Below, piece by piece: positions 11,166-22,014 of a DNA stretch of 64,000 bases. Below the pieces are notes generated by a model. It saw only the letters and a program-made list of their open reading frames with translations. It searched no databases and was not told the DNA's origin. The DNA comes from Rhodomyrtus psidioides. Its lineage: Eukaryota > Streptophyta > Magnoliopsida > Myrtales > Myrtaceae. Every line of letters begins with the position of its first letter. Within the stretch, counting starts at the first letter, position 1. The position numbers and the translations under genes were made by a program. The stretch covers positions 496,001 to 560,000 of the forward strand of contig JAILYB010000132.1 in assembly GCA_021437785.1 (NCBI GenBank). Reading direction: 5' to 3'.

Positions 11166-14100
11166 TGTTGACACCTGATTTTTGACCATTTATTATTGTG
11201 ACTTTTATTCTTTAAAATTAATTAAAAATATCAAAAAAGGTCATAAAATCATAAAATCAACTTTGGAAGCCTTGGCCTAGCCTCGGGGACCAATTTTGAA
11301 CAAAAAATATTTTTTGGTATTTTATAATATTTTTCGAATTTATTTAATTATAAAAATACCCAAAAAATCAGAAAAATACCATTCATGGTCAGAAAAATAC
11401 ACAAAAATATTCAATAATTTTGTTTTAATTTCCTCTTCAAGTGTGTCACTTTAAATCTTGAAAATTCAGCTCGGGTCACTATGTTTCTTCACAAACATAA
11501 ACCCGAACCGAGCCTGAAAAATCCTTTTCGAGTCTTTTAATTTTTAATTCTCTCTTTTTATAAGTTATGACATTGGATTATAAAGTCTTGAAGTGCAATT
11601 GGGTCAATTTGCCCTCCAATTTGATCAATTTTGACCAAAATGGCTTAATTGCATAATTTTCTTTCAATTTATTCCCCGGTTTCACAATTTTTGAAATTAA
11701 ATTTCATACGGACATACCCATTGAAATTAAACACCTCTACCCCATGTTTTTCATCATGATGAATCGATTGGTGACCTCAATTTCGACTAATAAGGTCGTT
11801 TGGGCCCTCGATTGGGCAAAAAGCAATTTCGGATCCTAAGGGTAATTTGGGGTTTTCGTTAAATTCCAACCAATTGATTCACGAAAATACCCTTATTTGA
11901 TAGAAAACATGTCAAGGAGTCCGATGTTGACATCAATTTCATGAAAAGGGTGCGATTTGGGCCCCAATTCGACAAATTTAAGTCGAACCGGGCCGGTCGG
12001 GTCAGGCCCGACCCGGCCCGGTCCGACCGGGTCTGCACTTGCAAACCCAATAGCAGAACAGGGGAAAACAGGGGGGGACCAATCCAAGATGCTCGGCCAT
12101 TTTTTTAAAGAAAGCGAGGCACAGCAAAACGTGGGGGACAAAAGGGAGTGGCCGGTGGTCGCCTTTGGGCGTTGGTGGAACAAAAGTTGGTCGGCCAGGA
12201 GCAAGAAGAAAAAAAGAAAAAGAGAGGAGGGGCCGAGGGAATTCGGTGGCGAGACCGGGAGGAAGGCAGGGGATTCACAGGCGAGAGATGGGAGAATAGA
12301 GAGTGAAATAGAGAGAGGAAGGAGCGGGGAACGGAGCCGAACCGCCGTCACATCGACAAGCCGCCGTCGTAGCCTCCGGCGAACCAGGTCAGTCTTCCTC
12401 CCCTGTTGTTGCTCTGTTTTTGAGCTGCCGAACAGGGCTCGTCGGTCCGGCTCGATTTCGATCGAGTCGGACCAAAACCGATACCACCCGTTATTCCTGA
12501 AGACGTGTAGGGTATTTGTATATGACTGGTATAGCTTGGCATCCCTCGCTGGGCTTCGACGAAATCATTTAATCATGTTTCGGTATGTGCATACCACGTG
12601 TTCGACAAAATGACCAGGGGAGTGTCTTGATCCGTCGTTCTCGGCCGCGCCTGTTTGTTCTCTTTTTGTGCAATTCTAGCTCTGAAAATTCTCTAGAATT
12701 ATTCCTACGTCCACCTCGACCTTTATTTCGCATAAAGCTGCAGCGGGAACACGGCCCGGGATTTCGCCGGTCATCGGCTTAGACCGAGAGCTCGGTGGGG
12801 TGTTTCGCTCTGTCGCCGACCCTTAAAAGGGTCCAGGTAAGTTTCTAGACCCTGCTTGGATGCTGCATGAGGTTTAGGGATCGAGCTCTGAGCGTGAATA
12901 ATTCTCTGCAAATCTCTCCCCGGTGCCGGGACGGGGAAACTCGGGTTCGCCGGCTTTCGACGTGTTCTTGGCCCCTTTCTTTGTTTCATTCTGATTCTGA
13001 GGCGTTGTAGAACCGAGTGGGGAAATTTGGGCAAGCAAATCTGCAGTTTTGGGGACATTCGCGATTTTCCGGCGGCGATTCCGGCGAACTCGCCGGAATT
13101 TTTACTGTTCCGGCGAGTCGTCGGTCGTCTTCTACGGCGAGCCGGGGGTCCGTTGACTTGTCAACGGCTGACGTGGCATGCCACGTGGGCAGCCACGTCA
13201 GCGGGTGGGTCCCCGCCGGGTTTAAAAATAAAACCAGATAGGACGGTGGAGAGCATGCCACGTGTCACGATCTGGAATTTTCAAAAAAAAAAAATTTCTA
13301 AAGTACTAAAACGGCGTCGTTTTGGCCTGGGCGTGCAAGTCTGGATACGGGTTCGGGTTGTGGGCCGGGTCTGACCCGGCCCGGAAAATATTTTTTTTAA
13401 TAAATAAAAAAAATCAGAAAATAATTAAAATAATAATAAAAAGTTCAAAAATTCAATAAAAAATAGAAAATCATAAAAAATTCAAAACAAAAATCGAAAA
13501 ATTCAGAAAAATTCTAAAAAAATTCCATAAAATAGGAAATGGCCACATTCAACTGGCCACGACCTGTTTCGGGTCTTTTGACCCCCGATCTTTCCAAAAA
13601 TGACGATTTTGCCCTTCCGGCAAATCGTCTTTCAAAATAAATTCTAAAAAATTCAGGAAAATCCCAAAAAATAGGAAAGGGCCACAAACAACTGGCCAAG
13701 ACTCATTCCGGGTGTTTTGAACCCCGACCTTTATTAAAATGACGATTTCGCCCTTTGGGCGAATTGTCTTTCAAAAATTGAAGAAAAATCAAGAAATTCC
13801 AAAAAAATTCTCAAAAATGGGAAATGGCCACAATCAACTGGCCATGGAATATTTTGGGTAATTCGGTATCCAAGTCTTCCAAAAATTGACGATTTTGCCC
13901 TTCGGGCTAAATCGCTTCCAAATCTTCCCATTTTACCCCGGTCCGAAATCACACCTTCCCTAAGCCCTTATGGCTGTACTAGGAGGCCATGTGATGTGAA
14001 TTGATGTGCATCGATGAGATTTATTTATGCACTTGATTGCGCTTTCATTTAAATTGATTGTGATTGATAGGAATAGTCTTCCAATCTGCTTGAATCCCTG

Positions 14101-14507
14101 AATCAAACCTACCTCATCCAAAATTGCGCCTGCATGAAATCCTAGTTAGGAAAATCACTCGCGTTAGGTACCGAAAGGGCGTTGGTAATGACACCAGCAT
14201 AACCAAGTCCCCGAACCCAAAATCTCTGGTTCCGTAGAACTGATCGATCTCTCCCAATCGGTCAGTAAGGTTTCCAGTCTACCCTCCAAGAAAGACCGGT
14301 GGCGACTCCAAATGCATGCACAAGTTACACATGCCACCACGACCACACTGAAGGTCGAAAGCGATCGACTCTTATCGTCGAACCCATTAAAAGAAAACTC
14401 CCGCCGCGATTTGGTATGGGCCTGGGAGGGCTCGCGCCGATCCAAGGCCCACGAGGCCCGCGATCGGTAATCCATTAGCCGCGTCCGCCTTCGGACGGGT
14501 CGCGACA
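11166..14507 (+). repeat. Element C LTR1 (complete)
   Basis: This 3342-bp LTR runs from TGTTGACACC to GGGTCGCGACA. It contains an AT-rich first kilobase, a GC-rich near-palindromic block (about 11975-12040), a purine-rich tract (12190-12330), a CGG-rich stretch with a splice-donor-like CAGGTAAGT at 12835-12843, an inverted GGGCCGGGTC/GACCCGGCCC pair near 13360-13382, and three related hairpin cassettes (13500-13930). Short open frames in it recur in LTR2 and LTR3 only because the copies are young duplicates; none resembles a protein I know. Confidence 0.93.
13500..13930 (+). repeat. Three diverged ~145-bp hairpin cassettes in LTR1
   Basis: Each unit has a GGAAA(T/G)GGCCACA..CAACTGGCCA part followed by a hairpin built on GACGATTT, GCCC, GGGC/CGGC and AAATCGTC. 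The hairpins are at 13602-13629, 13741-13768 and 13888-13914. The same triplet occurs in LTR2 (about 20985-21415), LTR3 (about 28530-28955) and truncated LTR4 (about 33155-33585), and a related set occurs in solo LTR F. Confidence 0.8.
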
Positions 14508-14509
14508 GC

Positions 14510-14527
14510 TGGCGACTCCGCTGGGGA
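14510..14527 (+). other. Primer-binding site, element C copy 1 (Arg-tRNA type)
   Basis: TGGCGACTCCGCTGGGGA begins two bases after LTR1. From knowledge of the family, Ogre/Tat elements use an Arg-tRNA primer with a site of this form. The exact tRNA should be checked by matching to tRNA 3' ends. Confidence 0.8.
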
Positions 14528-16693
14528 CAGTTCTAGAATTAATAATTCTGGACCTCAAGTGGACTTAGGCCGTAATTAAAATGTTGAGTGATTTTTCTAA
14601 CCCTTGAGGTGTTAAATGTTTTTGCAGATTGGAGAAATAAGGGGTGTAGTCCATGATTAACATTATCTTATGCGGATTGGCGTAAGAATGTATGTTGTAT
14701 GGATGATTTGAAGCGCTGAGTGATAAACTGTTGTGCATGACTTGCATTGTGATAATCACGACACATGAACACACACGATCGCGCCTAAAACCCCGGGCGC
14801 CCTTTTTAGGAAAACAATAGAAGGAATTGAAAATGGAATCTCCATGAGGAAAAACATGGGGTAATCCATTTTCTCAATTCCGCTCACTTCGAACTATGGA
14901 TCGAGTCCCAATGCAACGATAGATGTGCAATGGAATCGGCTCTTTCTAGAACTCGAGGTGGGAACCTTGACATTAGGTGCCAAATCCACTGATTTTTAGA
15001 AGTTTTATCCTCACTTGTCTCATGTGCATGTCTTTAGATGGTTGGTACATCTAAAACCACCTAAAAAAAATCGGTGATCCTGGAGTCACATCTCGAAGAC
15101 TGGAGCTGGGGCATCTCCAAGTGTTCGGACCACATTCCTTTGATTGGTTTGGCATTTTTAGTTCTCTCGTATAAGATTAATTTTGCCGATATCCTCTCTA
15201 GCTCATCCCTTAGATTGATTGTATTATGGATCTATTTGTATTGTATACATCTCGATAAGGCTCATTTCTATTGAAACTGAGGGCAAATTCCCCAAACCCG
15301 TGGAACATAGTGGAATTCGTCCCTTCAGTGCAAAATACATTTGGCCTCAGGGCCACTCGTTGGGTAAAAGGACGTATCGTTCCTAATTGATGTTCAATCA
15401 GATCTGAGGATAAGGTTTTCTCCATTTTTCATCGCAGGTTATAAAAATAGACAAGGCCCCAAAAGGTCTCGCATTGAAATGACTAAACAGACGTCGCCCA
15501 GTTGGGGCAAATGAATGTCTCGAACACCTTCAAGCACGGATGAAGGAATTTGATAGATGTTTATATCCATGCGCAACATCAGAACGGAATGCAAATCAAG
15601 AGTAAAGTCGTATCGTCCCAATTTATCTTGGATTTGGGAATGCGAGTTGACACTTGTTATTTATCTTTGATAGGGACTTGCCATCAAGGAGGGCAGATTT
15701 TCACAACCTGTGGGCACTCGCTGGGGCACACGACCAAGGGTAGGATGTATCATTCCAATTTTTATAAAATTTTGGGACATACACTGACATATTTCTTCTT
15801 TATCTCCAGGGATCTCCAGCTGCGGCGATCAGGTAAGCGTCCCTTTCCCCAATCCATTGAAAATGTTAAATAAAGAAAAAAAACATAGAGAAAGGAAAAG
15901 CTTTCAGAATCTAATGTTTGGAAAAGACGTGGAATTCAAACTTCATTGGCATTCATGTTTTAAAACAGGAGGTTGTCTGAACATGAATAGAAACATGCGT
16001 TGTGCATCATAAAAACCCCTTGACGGGTAAAATTCTTGGAGAAAACAAAAATAAATTTTCCAATAAAAGTTGTTCAAACCGTTTAAAAGGGTGTTTTCTC
16101 ATACGAGAGGCGAAGCCTAATCCAAACATGTCCAACACACACTTGAGTGATGAATGGAGTGGGCAGATAACAAAATCTGGGTCTACGGAGGTAGGGACCA
16201 TTTGCGGCGATTACATGGGTTGGGACGACGGGGGCATTCGTTTCATATGCCCCAAACACTACAGGTGACCGTTGATAAACCCTTTGAACGACGGTTTTCA
16301 TTCTTAACCCTGTCAAGAATCACCCCACATTGAGGGAAAATGGAGGTGAGTCCAGCGGCATCAGGAGAAAATGGTTAGAAATTTTCTTGCTCGGACTAAC
16401 ATTAATCTTTGTGTGTTGTTTATATGGTAATCCAAGTGCCATAGGATGACGAGAAGCATTCATTTCTCTATCACACACACTGAATCCTTTGCACAGCCAA
16501 CTTGAGCTTGCAAATTCATTTCATGAACTCATTGTGATCATTCCAAAACGGATGCAGCACCCCTTCAAAAATGGAAGAGTTCAAGACTCAGGGATTACGA
16601 AGAGGATTCCCGGGCTGATATTTAAAGCATGTTTAGACTTTCAAACATATGTCTGACAAGATCCCATCGAGGATAAGAAGAACCGGGATTTCA

Positions 16694-16719
16694 AAATAAT
16701 AATAATAATAATAATAAAT
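16694..16719 (+). repeat. (ATA)n microsatellite
   Basis: A run of ATA/AAT repeats lies in internal region 1. A similar run is in copy 2 (about 24182-24206) and a clearly shorter one in copy 3 (about 31726-31739). Confidence 0.85.
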
Positions 16720-17759
16720 CCCAAGCATCAAGAAAAAGCAAAGTGCCTGGTAAGAGCAAGGCCGGTGCTCATGTAAGTTCTTTGATTGATCCACAATGAA
16801 GCCGGATGGGAAAAGAGGAAGTCCCCGAAGGAGCCAAACCCCAAAAAAAAGCTGCTCGCCAAATGGTGTCGAGCGCGGAATAAATGCGCAAAAGAGAAAG
16901 GACAGATGGCAAATCGGCAATGATCACCAATGTCAAACCCCTCATGAATTCTGGACCAAAAACAAGCCTTTTTCGGTCCCCAATCCTGCCGATGTTAAGA
17001 CCCTGAAACAGTCTTCTCTGACTAAGACACTTGGGTTAACATATAGCTTAGCTCGAAGAGGTACGAGCAAGACTATTTCTTTCTCATTTTGCAGGGTTCT
17101 CGACTTGTAAACCCTGAGCAGATGGTGAAAACTTTCATTCAATGGCCTTGACTCCAAAGCGGGTCCCCCTTGAAAACCAATATCCAAGCCCAACATTACG
17201 GTCCCGTGGAAGACCTCCCGACCGATCAAAATGTATGCGCTGCGAATGAGCCTAAAACCTAGGCACAGGTTAGTAGGGAATTGAGTGCGTCCCTTATAAA
17301 AAACCACTATCGCAAAACGGGTGAGAAGACCTCCTTGTCGAGAAATATTCCAATTGATGTTTTGAACAAACTCTATTTGGAATTTTCAAACTGTTGATCC
17401 AGATTTTCCGTGCAAGGGATTTGGTGATCACATTTGCATGCTGCAAGAATGCTTTGGATAACATCCAACATCAAAATGCACATTTCACGATTAAAACTTA
17501 AGTCATACGGTTTTGTCAAATGGACAGCCGTGGTCTTCCCAAAGATTACTAACATTTTCTTGGTGAAGAAAAATCTTTCAGGCTCAAACTTCTGCAGGAT
17601 ACCTGGAGAACCCAGCTCCCAGAATGTCGCCTTAACAGACTCAAGTGAAGCTTTGTCAAAATAAAGTCTTTCACTGCTTCAAAACTAAATTCCCGACAAA
17701 TTTCGGGATCTTTCAAAGAAGGGGTGATGATGTGACCCCTTTTCAAAAAATATCAAACA

Positions 17760-17902
17760 GTCTCATGGGACGTGGAGAACCCTCGTCATGAGACCCCTTT
17801 CCAATCTAGGCAGTCTCATCGGACGTGGAGAACCCTCGTCATGAGACCCCTTTTCAAAATTCAATCAGCCTCATCGGACGTGCAGAACCCTCGTCATGAG
17901 AC
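17760..17902 (+). repeat. Array of three ~35-bp hairpins, element C copy 1
   Basis: Units at 17760-17794, 17813-17847 and 17868-17902 each start GTCTCAT (GCCTCAT in the third) and end ATGAGAC, with inner GGACG and CGTC able to pair, around a loop near GTGGAGAACCCT. Spacing is about 54 bp. Confidence 0.85.
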
Positions 17903-17922
17903 CCATTTTCAAAGCAAAACAA

Positions 17923-18240
17923 AGGTAGATACCGCCTGAAGGGTCAACTCAAGGTAGAAACCGCCTGAAGGGTCAAGTCAAAGGTAGATACCGCCTGAAG
18001 GGTCAACTCAAGGTAGATACCGCCTGAAGGGTCAAACAAATGTAGAAACCGCCTGAAGGGTCAAAACAAAGGTAGATACCGCCTGAAGGGTCAAACAAAG
18101 GTAGATACCGCCTGAAGGGTCAAATCAAGGTAGAAACCGCCTGAAGGGTCATCGCAAGGTAGAAACCGCCTGAAGGGTCAGTCAAATATGGTAGAAACCG
18201 CCATAAGGGTCAACTCATTGGTAAGTACCGCCATAAGCAT
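17923..18240 (+). repeat. Minisatellite, element C copy 1 (9 units plus 2 diverged)
   Basis: Units of about 25-29 bp share ACCGCCTGAAGGGTC after GGTAGA(T/A). I count nine close units ending near 18180, followed by two diverged ones with GCCATAAG. The part GGTAGATACC is itself a small inverted repeat. Confidence 0.9.
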
Positions 18241-18641
18241 CGACACAAAGGTCCGATCCACCATACGGATCAAATCCTTGGCAAATCCCAGGGCGTGGGA
18301 TGCGCCTTCCTTAGATTCCTAGCCGTTAGGAATCCCCATAATGGTATGACCTACCATACAGGTCAGAGCTTAATCTCCCTAGGATATTCTGAATGACAAG
18401 TCCTAGGCATCCTCTTGAAAGTCGTCGCAACCGGCAGCATCCGACAGGTGAGCTTCAGGTAAGTCTCTCTCATCCCGGCCCATGTTCAAATTGTTAGAGC
18501 GAATAAGAGATTAATTTGAGCTTTTTTCAGAGCCTTAAGGATCCGATGTCATAGCATTTCTTCTTTCATTTTCCCAGTTGAGTCGGTTAAGAATCAGGTG
18601 CCACCTTATCTTTGAGAGAAACCTCTAACGAGATTCCTCTC

Positions 18642-18654
18642 AAAGAGGGGCAGC
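18642..18654 (+). other. Polypurine tract with stem-loop, element C copy 1
   Basis: AAAGAGGGGCAGC lies directly before the LTR2 start. The left arm TTTGAGAG (18611-18618) and right arm CTCTCAAA (18637-18644) form a perfect 8-bp inverted repeat overlapping the tract. Confidence 0.8.
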
Positions 18655-21600
18655 TGTTGACACCTGATTTTTGACCATTTATTATTGTGACTTTTATTCT
18701 TTAAAATTAATTAAAAATATCAAAAAAGGTCATAAAATCATAAAATCAACTTTGGAAGCCTTGGCCTAGCCTCGGGGACCAATTTGGAACAAAAAATATT
18801 TTTTGGTATTTTATAATATTTTTCGAATTTATTTAATTAAAAAAATACCCAAAAAATCTGAAAAATACCATTCATGGTCAGAAAAATACACAAAAATATT
18901 CAATAATTTTGTTTTAATTTCCTCTTCAAGTGTGTCACTTTAAATCTTGAAAATTCAGCTCGGGTCACTATATTTCATCACAAACATAAACCCGAACCGA
19001 GCTTGAAAAATCCTTTTCGAGTCTTTTAATTTTTAATTCTCTCTTTTTATAAGTTGTGACATTGGATTCTAAAATCTTGAAGTGCAATTGGGTCAATTTG
19101 CCCTCCAATTTGAGCAATGTTGACCAAAATGGCTTAATTGCATAATTTTCTTTTAATTTAGTCCCCGGTTTCACAATTTTTAAAATTAAATTTCATACGG
19201 ACATACCCATTGAAATTAAACACCTCTACCCCATGTTTTTCATCATGATGAATCGATTGGTGACCTCAATTTCGACTAATAAGGTCGTTTGGGCCCTCGA
19301 TTGGGCAAAAAGCAATTTCGGATCCTAAGGGTAATTTGGGGTTTTCGTTAAATTCCAACCAATTGATTCACGAAAATACCCTTATTTGATAGAAAACATG
19401 TCAAGGAGTCCGATTTTGACATCAATTACATGAAAAGGGTGCGATTTGGGGCCCAATTCGACAAATTTAAGTCGAACAGGGCCGGTCGGGTCAGGCCCGA
19501 CCCGGCCCGGTCCGACCGGGTCTGCACTTGCAAACCCAACAGCAGAACAGGGGAAAACAGGGGGGACCAATCCAAGATGCTCGGCCATTTTTTTAAAGAA
19601 AGCGAGGCACAGCAAAACGTGGGGGACAAAAGGGAGTGGCCGGTGGTCGCCTTTGGGCGTTGGTGGAACAAAAGTTGGTCGGCCAGGAGCAAGAAGAAAA
19701 AAAGAAAAAGAGAGGAGGGGCCGAGGGAATTCGGTGGCGAGACCGGGAGGAAGGCAGGGGATTCACAGGCGAGAGAGGGGAGAATAGAGAGTGAAATAGA
19801 GAGAGGAAGGAGCGGGGAACGGAGCCGAACCGCCGCCACATCGACAAGCCGCCGTCGTAGCCTCCGGCGAACCAGGTCAGTCTTCCTCCCCTGTTGTTGC
19901 TCTGTTTTTGAGCTGCCGAACAGGGCTCGTCGGTCCGGCTCGATTTCGATCGAGTCGGACCAAAACCGATACCACCCGTTATTCCTGGAGACGTGTAGGG
20001 TATTTTTATATGACTGGTATAGCTTGGCATCCCTCGCTGGGCTTCGACGAAATCATTTAATCATGTTTCGGTTGTGCATACCACGTGTTCGACAAAATGA
20101 CCAGGGGAGTGTCTCGATCCGTCGTTCTCGGCCGCGCCTGTTTGTCCTCTTTTTGTGCAATTCTAGCTCTGAAAATTCTCTAGAATTATTCCTACGTCCG
20201 CCTCGACCTTTATTTCGCATAAAGCTGCAGCGGGAACACGGCCCGGGATTTCGCCGGTCATCGGCTTAGACCGAGAGCTCGGTGGGGTGTTTCGCTCTGT
20301 CGCCGACCCTTAAAAGGGTCCAGGTAAGTTTCTAGACCCTGCTTGGATGCTGCATGAGGTTTAGGGATCGAGCTCTGAGCGTGAATAATTCTCTGCAAAT
20401 CTCTCCCCGGTGCCGGGACGAGGAAACTCGGGTTCGCCGGCTTTCGACGTGTTCTTGGCCCCTTTCTTTGTTTCATTCTGATTCTGAGGCGTTGTAGAAC
20501 CGAGTGGGGAAATTTGGGCAAGCAAAATGCAGTTTTGGGGACATTCGCGATTTTCCGGCGGCGATTCCGGCGAACTCGCCGGAATTTTTACTGTTCCGGC
20601 GAGTCGCCGGTCGTCTTCTACGGCGAGCCGAGGGTCCGTTGACTTGTCAACGGCTGACGTGGCATGTCACGTGGGCAGCCACGTCAGCGGGTGGGTCCCC
20701 GCCGGGTTTAAAAATAAAACCAGATCGGACGGTGGAGAGCATGCCACGTGTCGCGATCTGGAATTTTCAAAAAAAAAAAAAAAAATTTAAAGTACTAAAA
20801 CGGCGTCGTTTTGGCCTGGGCGTGCAAGTCTGGATACGGGTTCGGGTTGTGGGCCGGGTCTGACCTGGCCCGGAAAATATTTTTTTTAATAAATAAAAAA
20901 AATCAGAAAATAATTAAAATAATAATAAAAAGTTCAAAAATTCAATAAAAAATAGAAAATCATAAAAAATTCAAAAAAAATCGAAAAATTCAGAAAAATT
21001 CTAAAAACATTCCATAAAATAGGAAATGGCCACATTCAACTGGCCACGACCTGTTTCGGGTCTTTTGACCCCCGATCTTTCCAAAAATGACGGTTTTGCC
21101 CTTCCGGCAAATCGTCTTTCATAATAAATTCTAAAAAATTCAGGAAAATCCCAAAAAATAGGAAAGGGCCACAAACAACTGGCCAAGACTCATTCCGGGT
21201 GTTTTGAACCCCGACCTTTATTAAAATGACGATTTCGCCCTTTGGGCGAATTGTCTTCCAAAAATTGAAGAAAAATCAAGAAATTCCAAAAAAATTCTCA
21301 AAAATAGGAAATGGCCACAATCAACTGGCCATGGAATATTTTGGGTAATTCGGTATCCAAGTCTTCCAAAAATTGACGATTTTGCCCTTCGGGCTAAATC
21401 GCTTCCAAATCTTCCCATTTTACCCCGGTCCGAAATCACACCTTCCCTAAGCCCTTATGGCTGTACTAGGAGGCCATGTGATGTGAATTGATGTGCATCG
21501 ATGAGATTTATTTATGCACTTGATTGCACTTTCATTTAAATTGATTGTGATTGATAGGAATAGTCTTCCAATCTGCATGAATCCCTGAATCAAACCTACC

Positions 21601-21994
21601 TCATCCAAAATTGCGCCTGCATGAAATCCTAGTTAGGAAAATCACTCGCGTTAGGTACCGAAAGGGTGTTGGTAATGACACCAGCATAACCAAGTCCCCG
21701 AACCCAAAATCTCTGGTTCCGTAGAACTGATCGATCTCTCCCAATCGGTCAGTAAGGTTTCCGGTCTACCCTCCAAGAAAGACCGGTGGCGACTCCAAAT
21801 GCATGCACAAGTTGCACATGCCACCACGACCACACTGAAGGTCGAAAGCGATCGACTCTTATCGTCGAACCCATTAAAAGAAAACTCCCGCCGCGATTTG
21901 GTATGGGCCTGGGAGGGCTCGCGCCGATCCAAGGCCCACGAGGCCCGCGATCGGTAATCCATTAGCCGCGTCCGCCTTCGGACGGGTCGCGACA
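18655..21994 (+). repeat. Element C LTR2 (complete)
   Basis: 3340 bp, matching LTR1 with scattered single-base differences and short indels in A-runs. It follows the polypurine tract of internal 1 and is followed by the primer site of internal 2, so it serves as both 3' LTR of unit 1 and 5' LTR of unit 2. Confidence 0.92.
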
Positions 21995-21996
21995 GC

Positions 21997-22014
21997 TGGC
22001 GACTCCGCTGGGGA
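21997..22014 (+). other. Primer-binding site, element C copy 2
   Basis: Identical to the copy 1 site, two bases after the end of LTR2. Confidence 0.8.

Larger units (their letters stand above)
14508..18654 (+). other. Element C internal region 1 (non-coding)
   Basis: These 4147 bp have the primer site at the left and the polypurine tract at the right. I find no zinc knuckle, protease, RT, RNase H or integrase motif in any frame; the longest open frames are about 100-120 codons and unlike anything known. Contents: CAGGTAAG donor-like motifs (about 15830 and 18453), an ATA microsatellite (16694-16719), three hairpins (17760-17902), a minisatellite (17923-18240) and a terminal stem-loop overlapping the polypurine tract. 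Confidence 0.85.

Noticed and set aside
12835..12843. CAGGTAAGT as the donor of a host gene intron
   Set aside because: The motif sits in all element C LTR copies; without transcript data it is only a donor-like match inside an LTR.
14164..14475. 103- to 121-codon frames repeated in each element C copy
   Set aside because: They are conserved only because copies are young duplicates; they do not resemble proteins and neighbouring frames are just as open.
17923..18240. CRISPR-like regular repeat array
   Set aside because: Spacers are 10-14 bases, similar to each other and part of a eukaryotic retroelement 3' region; it is a minisatellite.
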